Source: Melaminivora sp034675505 (lineage in GTDB: Bacteria; Pseudomonadota; Gammaproteobacteria; Burkholderiales; Burkholderiaceae_C). From it: a stretch of DNA of 64,000 nucleotides. Numbering within the stretch: position 1 is the stretch's first letter; each line of letters opens with the position of its first letter. Shown here piece by piece: positions 39,780 through 49,866 of this stretch. Location: positions 14,275 to 78,274 of the forward strand of contig JAUCDD010000033.1 in assembly GCA_034675505.1 (NCBI GenBank), read 5' to 3'. The notes under the pieces were generated by a model. It ran no database searches and was not told the origin of the DNA. It saw only the letters and a list, made by a program, of their open reading frames with translations. The position numbers and the translations under genes were made by a program.

Positions 39780-42239
39780 ATGAACGCGCCTGCAGACCTG
39801 CCCGTTCCAGCCCCGGCGCAGGGCTGGCCGGGTACGGCCGTGCTGTCGGGCGTGGTGCTGGGCACGGCGCTGCAGCTGCAGCAAGGCGCGCTGTGGGCCT
39901 GGCCGGCGTATGGCGCCGCTGCGGCGGCGGGCCTGCTGGCGCTGGCCTGGGCCGGCTGGAGCCGCAGGGCCGCGCGCTGGCCCCCGCTGCGCACCGCTGC
40001 CGCAGTGCTGGGCGCTGCGGCAGTGGCCGGCGCCCTGTGCGGGCTGCGCGCGCTGGTGTTCCTGGCCTCCGCCCTGGCGCCGTCCCTGGAAGGGCGGGAC
40101 CTGCAGGTGACGGGGGTGGTGGCCGCCATGCCGCAGCTGCGCGAGAGCGGCCTGCGCCTGCGCCTGGCGGTCGAATCGGCGCACGGCGGCGGGCAGCCCG
40201 TGGCGCTGCCCGGCCTCATCGACCTGGCCTGGTATGCGACGGGGCAGGGGGGCGACGCGGGCCGGCCGCCGCCGCCCATGCGCGCGGGCGAGCGCTGGCG
40301 CCTCACCGTGCGCCTGAAGGCGCCGCATGGCGCGCGCAACCCGCACGGCTTCGACTACGAGCTGTGGCTGTGGGAGCAGGACGTGCAGGCCACCGGCTAC
40401 GTGCGCGCCGGCGCCAGCGACCCCGAACCCCGGCGGCTGGCCGCCACCTGGCGCTACCCGGTGGAGCAACTGCGCCAGCGCGTGCGCGACGCCATCGTGC
40501 GCCGGCTGGCCGATGGCGATGCGCCGGATGCACGCCGGCGTGCGGCCGGCGTCGTGGCGGCCCTGGTCACGGGCGACCAGCGCGCCATCGACCGCGCCGA
40601 CTGGGACCTGTTCCGCGCCACCGGCGTGGCGCACCTGATGAGCATCTCCGGCCTGCACATCACCTTGTTCGCCTGGCTGGCGGCAGCCGTGGTGCAGCGG
40701 GCCTGGCGCCGCAGCGCGCGGCTGTGCCTGCGCGTGCCCGCGCCCGACGCGGCCGTCGTCGGCGGGGTGCTGCTGGCGGCGGCCTACGCCCTGTTCAGCG
40801 GCTGGGGCGTGCCGGCGCAGCGCACGGTGCTGATGCTGGCCAGCGTGGGCCTGCTGCGCCTGGGCGGGCGCGCCTGGCCCTGGCCGCAGGTCTGGCTGCT
40901 GGCGTGCGCGCTGGTGCTCATGGCCGACCCCTGGGCGCTGATGCAGGCCGGGTTTTGGCTGAGTTTCGTCGCCGTGGGGGTCTTGTTTGCTACTGATTTG
41001 GGAGCTGAAGGCCGGCGCGGCGCGCCGGGATGGAGGCAATTTCGCTCCATGTTGCGCCAGCAGTGGGTGGTGACCGTTGCGCTCAGCCCGCTCACCCTGC
41101 TGCTGTTCGGCCAGGTTTCGGCGGTGGGGTTGCTGGCCAATTTGGTGGCGATCCCGTGGACGACGCTGTGGATCACGCCGCTGGCGCTGGCGGGCGTGCT
41201 GTGGCCGCCGCTGTGGCAGGCGGCGGCCTGGAGCGCCGAGGCGATGGGCAGCGGGCTGCAGTGGCTGGCCGCCTGGCCCTGGGCGCAGGTGGCGCGGCCG
41301 CAGGCGCCGCTGGCCTTTGGCGTGCTGGCGGTGGGCGGCGGCGTGCTGCTGATGCTGCGCCTGCCCTGGGGGCTGCGCCTGCTGGGCCTGCCGCTGCTGC
41401 TGCCGGCGCTGGCCTGGCAGCCGCCGCGCCCGCAGCCGGGGCAGTTCGACCTGCTCGCGGCCGACGTCGGCCAGGGCCAGGCGGTGCTGGTGCGCACCGC
41501 CGGCCACAGCCTGCTGTACGACGCCGGGCCGCGCTACTCGGCCAGCAGCGATGCCGGCGAGCGCGTGCTGGCGCCGCTGTTGCGCGCGCTGGGCGAGCGC
41601 ATCGACCTGCTGGTGCTCAGCCACGGCGACAGCGACCACACCGGCGGCGCCGCAGCCGTGCTGGCGCAGCAGCCCCAGGCGCGCGTGCTGGGCTCCATCG
41701 ACGCCGGGCGCGAGCCTGCGGCAGTGGCGGTGCAGCGCTGCGCTGCCGGCCAGCGCTGGCAATGGGACGGCGTGGCGTTCGAGGTGCTGCACCCGCCGCC
41801 CGGGCTGGCGCCCGCCGCCGCAGCCACGGCCCGCCCGAACGCGCGCAGCTGCGTGCTGCGCGTGTCCACGCCCCAGGGCCGCGCCGTGCTGCTGGCCGGC
41901 GACATCGAGCGTGCGCAGGAGCAGGCCCTGGTGGCGGCGGCCGCGCCGCTGGCCGCCGACGTACTGCTGGTGCCGCACCACGGCAGCAAGACCTCGTCCA
42001 GCGATGGCTTCATCGACGCGGTGCAGCCGCAGCTGGCGCTGGTGCAGTCGGGCTACCGCAACCGCTTTGGCCACCCGGCCGCGCCGGTGGTGCAGCGCTA
42101 CCTCGACCGGGGCATCGCCCTGGCGGACTCGCCCGCCTGCGGCGCCGCATCCTGGTCATCGGCCAGCGGCACGCTGCGCTGCGAGCGCGTGGCGCAGCGG
42201 CGCTACTGGCATCACCCGGGGCCGCCCCTGCAGGATTGA
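39780..42239 (+). CDS. comEC: DNA internalization competence protein ComEC/Rec2
   Basis: 819-aa inner-membrane channel for single-stranded DNA uptake. The N-terminal membrane and OB-like region is followed by the Competence domain (GVAHLMSISGLHITLFAWLA with the conserved SISGLH). The C-terminal metallo-beta-lactamase domain (AADVGQGQAVLVRTAGHSLL, LLVLSHGDSDHTGGAAAVL, LLVPHHGSKTSSSDGF) fits a strand-degrading role. About residues 402-423 (FATDLGAEGRRG region) are repeat-derived and lie in a loop between membrane segments. No other competence genes are in the window. Confidence 0.94.
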   Translation: MNAPADLPVPAPAQGWPGTAVLSGVVLGTALQLQQGALWAWPAYGAAAAAGLLALAWAGWSRRAARWPPLRTAAAVLGAAAVAGALCGLRALVFLASALAPSLEGRDLQVTGVVAAMPQLRESGLRLRLAVESAHGGGQPVALPGLIDLAWYATGQGGDAGRPPPPMRAGERWRLTVRLKAPHGARNPHGFDYELWLWEQDVQATGYVRAGASDPEPRRLAATWRYPVEQLRQRVRDAIVRRLADGDAPDARRRAAGVVAALVTGDQRAIDRADWDLFRATGVAHLMSISGLHITLFAWLAAAVVQRAWRRSARLCLRVPAPDAAVVGGVLLAAAYALFSGWGVPAQRTVLMLASVGLLRLGGRAWPWPQVWLLACALVLMADPWALMQAGFWLSFVAVGVLFATDLGAEGRRGAPGWRQFRSMLRQQWVVTVALSPLTLLLFGQVSAVGLLANLVAIPWTTLWITPLALAGVLWPPLWQAAAWSAEAMGSGLQWLAAWPWAQVARPQAPLAFGVLAVGGGVLLMLRLPWGLRLLGLPLLLPALAWQPPRPQPGQFDLLAADVGQGQAVLVRTAGHSLLYDAGPRYSASSDAGERVLAPLLRALGERIDLLVLSHGDSDHTGGAAAVLAQQPQARVLGSIDAGREPAAVAVQRCAAGQRWQWDGVAFEVLHPPPGLAPAAAATARPNARSCVLRVSTPQGRAVLLAGDIERAQEQALVAAAAPLAADVLLVPHHGSKTSSSDGFIDAVQPQLALVQSGYRNRFGHPAAPVVQRYLDRGIALADSPACGAASWSSASGTLRCERVAQRRYWHHPGPPLQD
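40985..41047 (+). repeat. dispersed repeat copy 11, inside comEC
   Basis: TTGCTACTGATTTGGGAGCTG, then GGCCGGCGCGGCGCGCCGG and GAGGCAATTTCGCTCC. In-frame within comEC. Confidence 0.6.
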
Positions 42240-42253
42240 CGCAGGTCACGCCG

Positions 42254-42296
42254 TTTATTTTTGCAAAGCAATTGCTTGCTAAAAATAAAGCCGCTT
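42254..42296. repeat. possible repeat remnant and AT-rich region before the TetR gene
   Basis: TTTATTTTTGCAAAGCAATTGCTTGCTAAAAATAAA contains an imperfect palindrome (TTTATTTTT...AAAAATAAA, inner GCAATTGC). It is the AT-richest stretch nearby, 17 bases before the TetR start. It could be a repeat remnant or the TetR operator/promoter; I cannot decide. Confidence 0.35.
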
Positions 42297-42312
42297 GCTA
42301 TCGTTGGCCCCT

Positions 42313-43005
42313 ATGCCGGCGAATCAACCCAGCCCTTCGCTCCCGACGGCGCCGCCGCCTGCCGGGCCGCTTGCCGAGACAGGCGCCGTGCGGCGCCCGC
42401 GCGGGCGTCCGCGCAAGAGCGCGCTGACCCTGGACGACGGCAACCGCCGCCGCGCGCTCATGGACAAGGCCGCCCGGCTGTTCCTGGCCAAGGGCTACGC
42501 GGCCACCAGCACGCGCGACATCGCTGCCGCCACCGGCATGCACAGCGGCTCGCCCTACTACCACTTCAAGAGCAAGAGCGCCCTGCTGCACGCCGTGATA
42601 GCCGAGGGCATGGCCATGGCGCTGCAAAGCCAGCAAGGCACGCTGGACGCCCTGGGCGCGCAGGCCGCGCCGCGCGCGCAGCTGCGCGTGTTGATCCGCC
42701 ACCACTTCGAGATCCTGCTGGGCCCGCGCAGCGGCTTCATCCCGGTGATGCTGTACGAGTGGCGCTCGCTCACCGCCGCGCAGAGAAAAGACGTGGCGCG
42801 CATCAAGGACGACTACGAGGCCGCCTGGATGCCGGCGCTGCAGGCGCTGGCGCAGGCAGGCCAGCTGCAGGCCGATCCGGCGCTGGCGCGGCTGTTCATC
42901 TTCGGCTCGCTCAATTGGGCGGTGACGTGGTTTTCTCCCAGAAAGGGCCGCTCGCTGGATGCACTGGCGGACGAGGCCCTGGGTTTGTTCATCCGAAAGG
43001 ACTGA
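42313..43005 (+). CDS. TetR/AcrR family regulator
   Basis: 230-aa repressor-type regulator. After a basic AT-hook-like tail (RRPRGRPRKSALTL) the DNA-binding domain reads RRALMDKAARLFLAKGYAAT, then STRDIAAATGMHSGSPYYHF, a standard TetR helix-turn-helix. The ligand domain is alpha-helical. It sits 1 base upstream of the catabolic operon start and in the same direction, so it probably controls that operon and itself, comparable to AtuR/LiuR-type control though LiuR is MerR-like. An acyl-CoA is the plausible inducer (inference). Confidence 0.88.
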   Translation: MPANQPSPSLPTAPPPAGPLAETGAVRRPRGRPRKSALTLDDGNRRRALMDKAARLFLAKGYAATSTRDIAAATGMHSGSPYYHFKSKSALLHAVIAEGMAMALQSQQGTLDALGAQAAPRAQLRVLIRHHFEILLGPRSGFIPVMLYEWRSLTAAQRKDVARIKDDYEAAWMPALQALAQAGQLQADPALARLFIFGSLNWAVTWFSPRKGRSLDALADEALGLFIRKD

Positions 43006-43006
43006 T

Positions 43007-43938
43007 GTGTCAGTTTCCAGCACTGCCGGCGGCGCGTACCGCTCGGTGTTCGCGCCCGGCCTGTTTGCCGGGCAGGTCATCATCGTCACCGGCGGCGGCT
43101 CCGGCATCGGCCGCTGCAGCGCGCACGAACTGGCGCGCCTGGGCGCGCACGCCGTGCTGGTCGGCCGCAAGGAGGCCAAGCTCGCCGCCGTGCAGCAGGA
43201 GATCGAGGCCGACGGCGGGCGCGCCAGCTGGCACGCCTGCGACATCCGCAGCGAGGACGGCGTGGCGCAGCTGGTGCGGGACGTGCTGGCCGCGCACGGG
43301 CGCATCGACGGCCTGGTGAACAACGCCGGCGGGCAGTTCATGGCGCCGCTGGAGACCATCTCGGCCAAGGGCTGGGAGGCGGTCGTCAACACCAACCTGA
43401 CGGGCGGCTTTTTGCTGGCGCGCGAGTGCTTCACGCAGTGGATGGCGGCGCACGGCGGCGCGATCGTCAACATCGTCGCCGACATGTGGGGCTCCATGCC
43501 CGGCATGGGCCACAGCGGCGCGGCGCGCGCCGGCATGGTCAGCTTCACCGAGACGGCGGCGGCCGAGTGGGCCCGCGCCGGCGTGCGCGTGAACGCCGTC
43601 GCGCCGGGCTACATCGCCTCCAGCGGCATGGACAACTACCCGCCACAGGCCGCCGAGATGCTGCGCGCCATGCCGCGCACCGTGCCGCTGGGCCGCATGG
43701 GCACCGAGGCCGAGGTGTCGGCCGCCATCGCCTTCCTGCTCAGCCCGGCGGCCGCCTTCATCAGCGGCAGCACCCTGCGCGTGGACGGCGCGCGGCCACA
43801 GGGACGCATGGGCTGGGGCATGCAGCAGCCTCAGGAGGACGTGCGCCAGCGCGCGGCAGTGCGCCCGTTCGAGGGGTTCCACCGCGCGCAGGCGCCGCGT
43901 GTGTTCGCCAGCGCCCCGGCGGCGGGGGAGGAGGGCGC

Positions 43939-43942
<4 letters not shown>
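43007..43942 (+). CDS. SDR family oxidoreductase, citronellol-dehydrogenase-like
   Basis: 311-aa short-chain dehydrogenase. Cofactor motif VIIVTGGGSGIGRCSAHELA, NNAGG in DGLVNNAGGQFMAPL, NIVADMWGSMPGMGHSGAAR where the usual Ser-Tyr-x3-Lys is replaced (S in MPGMGHS, no clear YxxxK). Proteins with the NMxADMWGGMPGMGHSGAAR block are annotated as citronellol/citronellal dehydrogenase (AtuB/AtuG group); absence of the canonical Tyr/Lys makes catalysis unclear. Start GTG 43007, directly behind the TetR stop. Stop overlaps the next ATG. Confidence 0.88.
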
Positions 43943-45558
<1,616 letters not shown>

Positions 45559-45599
45559 CTGGCGCCGCTTTCAAAAAATACGACGGAGACACCACCACC

Positions 45600-46778
45600 A
45601 TGCAACTCACGCACGAGCACCGCGAGATCCAGAAGACCCTCAAGCGCTTCATCGACGAGGAGATCAACCCCCATGTGGACGCGTGGGAGGCGGCCGAGAT
45701 CTTCCCCGCGCACGAGGTCTTCAAGAAGCTGGGCGACCTGGGGCTGCTGGGCCTGACCAAGCCCGAGGAATACGGCGGCGCCGGGCTGGACTACTCCTAC
45801 GGCATGGCCATGGCCGAGACGCTGGGCCACATCCATTGCGGCGGCGTGCCCATGGCGATCGGCGTGCAGACCGATATGTGCACCCCGGCGCTGGCGCGCT
45901 ACGGCAGCGATGAACTCAAGCGCCAGTTCCTCGCGCCGGCCATCGCCGGCGACATGGTGGGCTGCATCGGCGTCTCCGAGCCCGGCGCGGGCAGCGACGT
46001 GTCGGCCATCAAGAGCCACGCGCGCAAGGATGGCGATGACTACGTGATCACCGGCCAGAAGATGTGGATCACCAACAGCCTGCAGGCCGACTGGATGTGC
46101 ATGCTGGTCAACACCGGCGACGGGCCGGCGCACAAGAACAAGAGCCTGGTCATGGTGCCGCTGCGGGGTGGCCGGGGCGGGCAGCTGACGCCGGGCGTGG
46201 AAGTGGCGCAGAAGATCCGCAAGATCGGCATGGACAGCAGCGACACGGGCCTGTTGTACTTCGACGAAGTGCGCGTGCCGCAGCGCTATTTGATCGGGCA
46301 GGAGGGCCACGGCTTCATCTACCAGATGCAGCAGTTCCAGGAAGAGCGCCTGTGGTGCGCGGCCAATAGCCTGCAGTCGCTCACCAACTGCATCGCCTGG
46401 ACCATCGAATGGGCGCAGGAGCGCCAGATGTTTGGCAGCACGCTGGCCGACCAGCAATGGGTGCAGTTCAAGCTGGCCGAGCTGCAGACCGAGGTGGAGG
46501 CGCTGCGCGCTCTGACCTGGCGCGCCGGCGAGCTGTACATCGGCGGGCAGGACGTGCTGCAGCTGGCCAGCATGGCCAAGCTGAAAGCCGGGCGCCTCTC
46601 GCGCCAGGTGTCCGACACCTGCCTGCAGTTCTGGGGCGGCATGGGCTTCACGCTGGAGAACAAGGTGTCGCGCCAGTTCCGCGACGGCCGCCTGGGCTCC
46701 ATCGGCGGTGGCGCCGACGAGGTCATGCTGGGCATCATCGCCAAGACCATGGGCATCGCCAAGCGCCCGGCGCGCTGA
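45600..46778 (+). CDS. acyl-CoA dehydrogenase (first)
   Basis: 392-aa flavoprotein dehydrogenase. Opens MQLTHEHREIQKTLKRFIDE, with CIGVSEPGAGSDVSAIKS, YVITGQKMWITNSLQ, QERQMFGSTLADQQWVQFKL and the C-terminal FWGGMGFTLENKVSRQFRDG. Position and sequence suit the AtuD/citronellyl-CoA dehydrogenase group. GGAGAC precedes the ATG at 45600. 41 bases after the carboxyltransferase gene. Electrons would go to ETF. Confidence 0.93.
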   Translation: MQLTHEHREIQKTLKRFIDEEINPHVDAWEAAEIFPAHEVFKKLGDLGLLGLTKPEEYGGAGLDYSYGMAMAETLGHIHCGGVPMAIGVQTDMCTPALARYGSDELKRQFLAPAIAGDMVGCIGVSEPGAGSDVSAIKSHARKDGDDYVITGQKMWITNSLQADWMCMLVNTGDGPAHKNKSLVMVPLRGGRGGQLTPGVEVAQKIRKIGMDSSDTGLLYFDEVRVPQRYLIGQEGHGFIYQMQQFQEERLWCAANSLQSLTNCIAWTIEWAQERQMFGSTLADQQWVQFKLAELQTEVEALRALTWRAGELYIGGQDVLQLASMAKLKAGRLSRQVSDTCLQFWGGMGFTLENKVSRQFRDGRLGSIGGGADEVMLGIIAKTMGIAKRPAR

Positions 46779-46791
46779 AGGGCGGGAGCGC

Positions 46792-47601
46792 ATGAGCGAT
46801 GAACTGCTGATAGCGCGCCAGCCGCTGGCCGCTGGTTTCGTCGAGACCTGGATCCTGAACGCCCCGGCCAGCCGCAACGCTTTGAGCGACGGCATGGTGG
46901 ATGCGCTGCTGGCCGCGGCCGGGCGCGCCCGCGGCGACACCGCCTTGCGCGGCGTGGTGCTGCGCGGCGCGGGCGGGCATTTCTGCGCCGGCGGCAGCCT
47001 GGGCGGCTTTGCTCGCGCCATCGGCCAGCCGCTGGAGGGCGGCGCGGCCGACCCGCTGGTGCCCATGAACCGCCGCTTCGGCGCGCTGCTGGAGGCGCTC
47101 AGCGCGCTGCCGCAGTGGCTGATCGCGGTGGTGGAGGGCGCGGCCATGGGCGGCGGCGTGGGCCTGGTGTGCTGCGCCGACCATGTGCTGGCGGCCGAGG
47201 GTGCGCAGTTCGCCACGCCCGAGGTGACGCTGGGCGTGGTGCCGGCGCAGATCGCGCCCTTCGTGCTGCGCCGCCTGGGGCCGGCGTGCGCGCGCCGCTG
47301 GCTGCTCACGGGCGAGCGCCAGGGCGCAGAGGCGGCGTTGCAGGCCGGCCTGGTGGACGAGCTGGCGCCCGCAGGCGGACTGGACGCGGCGCTGGCCCGC
47401 GCCATCGCCCGGCACGGCGCTGCGGCGCCGCAGGCGGTGGCGGCTACCAAACGGCTGTTGGCCGACGCGGGAACGCCGCTGCCCCAGCTGCTGGACAGCG
47501 CGGCGCATGCCTTTGCAACATGCCTGCGCGGGCTCGAGGCGGCGCAGGGCCTGGCAGCCTTTGCCGAGCGCCGGCCGGCGCCCTGGAAGGCGCCGGCGTG
47601 A
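46792..47601 (+). CDS. enoyl-CoA hydratase/isomerase family protein
   Basis: 269-aa crotonase-fold protein. Oxyanion-hole and active-site segments: LRGVVLRGAGGHFCAGGSLG and VVEGAAMGGGVGLVCCADHV, followed by FATPEVTLGVVPAQIAPFVL. Members next to AtuD/AtuF-type genes hydrate isohexenylglutaconyl-CoA or 3-methylglutaconyl-CoA. GGGAGCG precedes the ATG at 46792. The downstream gap to the carboxylase gene contains two odd structures (hairpin and duplicated gene start). Confidence 0.9.
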   Translation: MSDELLIARQPLAAGFVETWILNAPASRNALSDGMVDALLAAAGRARGDTALRGVVLRGAGGHFCAGGSLGGFARAIGQPLEGGAADPLVPMNRRFGALLEALSALPQWLIAVVEGAAMGGGVGLVCCADHVLAAEGAQFATPEVTLGVVPAQIAPFVLRRLGPACARRWLLTGERQGAEAALQAGLVDELAPAGGLDAALARAIARHGAAAPQAVAATKRLLADAGTPLPQLLDSAAHAFATCLRGLEAAQGLAAFAERRPAPWKAPA

Positions 47602-47625
47602 AGTGGGCGCAGCGCTTTGGGGGCC

Positions 47626-47651
47626 CCCTCTCCCGCCGGCGGGAGAGAGGG
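47626..47651. other. inverted-repeat hairpin between the hydratase and carboxylase genes
   Basis: CCCTCTCCCGCC and GGCGGGAGAGAGGG pair with one bulge and no loop, followed by GAAAAACC. It may attenuate the operon or stabilise the upstream mRNA. A shorter relative (CTCCCTTGCTGCGGGAG) stands near 62763. Confidence 0.5.
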
Positions 47652-47698
47652 AAAAACCGATGCTCGCGGCGCACGGGCCAACAAATGATCCCGCCGCT

Positions 47699-47739
47699 AG
47701 GAAGCTATCTATGAAAAAAATCCTCATCGCCAACCGCGG
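47699..47739 (+). repeat. duplicated 5' end of the carboxylase gene, upstream copy
   Basis: 41 bp (AGGAAGCTATCT, then ATG and the first codons) repeated at 47812-47852 with four mismatches, all upstream of or at the start codon. The 26 bases of coding sequence after the start codon are identical. Confidence 0.8.
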
Positions 47740-47827
47740 TGGTCCTGCCATAGGCAGGGCGCAGCAGATTGCCCTGGCCCGCGCAGCGGGCAGGCGGGCG
47801 ATCTCGCCGCAAGGGAGCTACCCGTGA
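47711..47827 (+). other. 38-codon leader ORF sharing the carboxylase N-terminus
   Basis: Starts MKKILIANRGGPAIGRAQQI. Its first ten residues equal those of the carboxylase gene, after which it diverges. Its TGA overlaps the carboxylase GTG start (GTGA), so translation could be coupled. It is preceded by its own AGGAAG. Whether it is translated is unknown; it may be debris from a local duplication. Confidence 0.45.
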
Positions 47828-47866
47828 AAAAAATCCTCATCGCCAACCGCGGCGAGATCGCCCGCC
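47793..47866. promoter_or_regulatory. 18-bp inverted repeat flanking the carboxylase start codon
   Basis: GGCGGGCGATCTCGCCGC (47793-47810) is the exact reverse complement of 47849-47866 inside the gene. The 38-base loop holds the ribosome-binding site AGGGAG and the GTG start, so folding of the mRNA could gate initiation. Confidence 0.5.
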
Positions 47867-49866
47867 GCGTCATCCACACCGCCCGGCGCATGGGAATCGA
47901 AACCATCGCCGTCTATTCCGACCCGGACGCCGACGCCCTGCACGTGCGCGAGGCCACGCAGTCCGTGGCCCTGGGCGGCGCCGCCAGCGGCGACAGCTAC
48001 CTGCGCATCGACAAGCTGCTGGCGGCCGCGCGCACCAGCGGCGCCGATGCCGTGCACCCGGGCTATGGCTTCCTGAGCGAGAACGCCGAATTCGCCCAGG
48101 CCGTGCAGGACGCGGGCCTGGCCTGGATCGGCCCGCCGCCCGCGGCCATCCGCGCTTTGGGCAGCAAGGCCGGCGCCAAGCAGCTGGCGCAGCAGCACGG
48201 CGTGCCCTGCCTGCCGGGCTACGCGGGCGGCGACCAGTCGGACGAGCGCTTTGCCGCCGAGGCGGCGCGCATCGGCTTTCCCGCCATGGTCAAGGCGGTG
48301 GCCGGCGGCGGCGGGCGCGGCATGCGCCTGGTGACCGAAGCCGCCCAACTGCCTGCGGCTCTGGCCAGCGCGCGCTCGGAGGCGCTGGCCGGCTTCGGCT
48401 GCGGCGACCTGCTGATCGAGCGCGCCCTGCTGGCGCCGCGCCACGTCGAGGTGCAGGTCTTTGCCGACGCTTTAGGCCACTGCATCCACCTGGGCGAGCG
48501 CGACTGCTCGGTGCAAAGGCGCCACCAGAAACTCATCGAGGAGTCCCCCAGCCCGGCGGTGGATGAGGCCCTGCGCGCGCGCATGGGCGCTGCCGCCGTG
48601 GCGCTGGCGCAGGCGGCTGGCTATGTGGGCGCAGGCACGGTGGAGTTTCTGCTCGATGGCAGCGACTTCTACCTGATGGAGATGAACACCCGGCTGCAGG
48701 TGGAGCACCCGGTGACCGAGGCGCTCACCGGGCTGGACCTGGTGGAGTGGCAGATCCGCGTGGCGCGCGGCGAGCCGCTGCCGCTGGCCCAGCAGGACGT
48801 GCGCCTGCAAGGCCACGCCATCGAGGTGCGCCTATGCGCCGAGGACGCGCAGTTCCACCCGCACACCGGGCGCGTGCTGCATGTCGCGGCGCCCGCTGGC
48901 GCCAGCGCCTTCGAGCGCGCCGCGCCCGGCCAGCTGCGCTTCGACCACGCACTGCAGCCGGGCGGCGAGGTCACGCCGCATTACGACTCCATGCTGGGCA
49001 AGCTGATCGTGCACGCACCCACGCGCGCCGAGGCGATCGACGCGCTCATCCAGGCGCTGGCGCAGGCCAGCGTGCTGGGCCTGCCCACCAACCGCGCCTT
49101 CCTGGCCGAGTGCCTGGCGCACCCCGTGTTTCGCGCCGGCCAGGCCCTGGTGCCGTTTCTTGCGGAACATGCCCCGGAGATTCGCGGATCGCTATTAAAA
49201 ATAGAGCAAACTATTGGCTTTACATGCGGGCTGACGGCCATTTTTGCTAAAAATGCTGCCCTGCAGGCCGCGTCCGGCCTGCCGTGCCGGTTGCAGCGGC
49301 CGGTGCGGCTGCGCCAGCAGGGGCAGGCGCACGACGCGGTGCTGCGCCAGCTGGGCGGCGGCGAGCTGCTGCTGGAGGGCCCCGGCGGGGCGCCGGCGCA
49401 GCGCCTGCAGCTGGCGCCGCAGGCCGACGGCAGCGTGCGCGTGCGCCGGTGCGGCGCGCCGGGCGCCGACCCCGCCATGGCGGCGGACCTGTACGTTCGC
49501 AGCGTGGCCGTGGGCCAGCACCGCTGGCACTGGCAGGCGGGCAGCGCCGAGGGCTGGGTCGAGGACGCCTCACACGAGCCCGCCGCGCGGGCCGGCGCCG
49601 CCGGCGGGGCCAGCGAGCTGCGCGCACCGTTCAACGGCCGCGTGGCTGCGCTGGCGGCCCAGCCCGGCCAGCGTTTGTCGGCGGGCGATGCGGTGCTGGT
49701 CATCGAATCCATGAAGCTGGAGCACAGCCTGGGGGCGCCGGCCGGCGCCGTCCTGTCCGAGCTGCTGGTCAGCGTGGGCCAGCAGGTGGCGCCGGGCCAG
49801 GTGCTGGCGCGCTTCGCCCCTGCAGCGCCCCAGCCTGCGGCCATCCCCGAGGGAGCCAACGCATGA
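47824..49866 (+). CDS. acyl-CoA carboxylase alpha subunit (biotin carboxylase + biotin carrier)
   Basis: 680-aa protein of the LiuD/AtuF type. Biotin carboxylase: KKILIANRGEIARRVIHTAR, AVAGGGGRGMRLV (ATP grasp), HVEVQVFADALGHCIHL and MEMNTRLQVEHPVTE, to about residue 445. A BT-like linker follows. The carrier domain ends with Lys631 in IESMKLEHS, where the usual AMKM reads SMKL. Residues about 456-478 in the linker (KIEQTIGFTCGLTAIF) are encoded by a dispersed repeat. GTG start at 47824. The stop overlaps the next ATG. Confidence 0.93.
   Translation: MKKILIANRGEIARRVIHTARRMGIETIAVYSDPDADALHVREATQSVALGGAASGDSYLRIDKLLAAARTSGADAVHPGYGFLSENAEFAQAVQDAGLAWIGPPPAAIRALGSKAGAKQLAQQHGVPCLPGYAGGDQSDERFAAEAARIGFPAMVKAVAGGGGRGMRLVTEAAQLPAALASARSEALAGFGCGDLLIERALLAPRHVEVQVFADALGHCIHLGERDCSVQRRHQKLIEESPSPAVDEALRARMGAAAVALAQAAGYVGAGTVEFLLDGSDFYLMEMNTRLQVEHPVTEALTGLDLVEWQIRVARGEPLPLAQQDVRLQGHAIEVRLCAEDAQFHPHTGRVLHVAAPAGASAFERAAPGQLRFDHALQPGGEVTPHYDSMLGKLIVHAPTRAEAIDALIQALAQASVLGLPTNRAFLAECLAHPVFRAGQALVPFLAEHAPEIRGSLLKIEQTIGFTCGLTAIFAKNAALQAASGLPCRLQRPVRLRQQGQAHDAVLRQLGGGELLLEGPGGAPAQRLQLAPQADGSVRVRRCGAPGADPAMAADLYVRSVAVGQHRWHWQAGSAEGWVEDASHEPAARAGAAGGASELRAPFNGRVAALAAQPGQRLSAGDAVLVIESMKLEHSLGAPAGAVLSELLVSVGQQVAPGQVLARFAPAAPQPAAIPEGANA
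49191..49256 (+). repeat. dispersed repeat copy 12, inside the carboxylase alpha gene
   Basis: GCTATTAAAAATAGAGCAAAC, then GCGGGCTGACGGCC and ATTTTTGCTAAAAATG. It encodes 22 residues of the interdomain linker, unlike the flanking protein in composition (Ile/Lys/Phe-rich). Confidence 0.6.

Noticed and set aside
42254..42296. Strong claim that the AT-rich palindrome is the TetR operator
   Set aside because: It could also be a remnant of the dispersed repeat; no second operator half-site or comparison is available.
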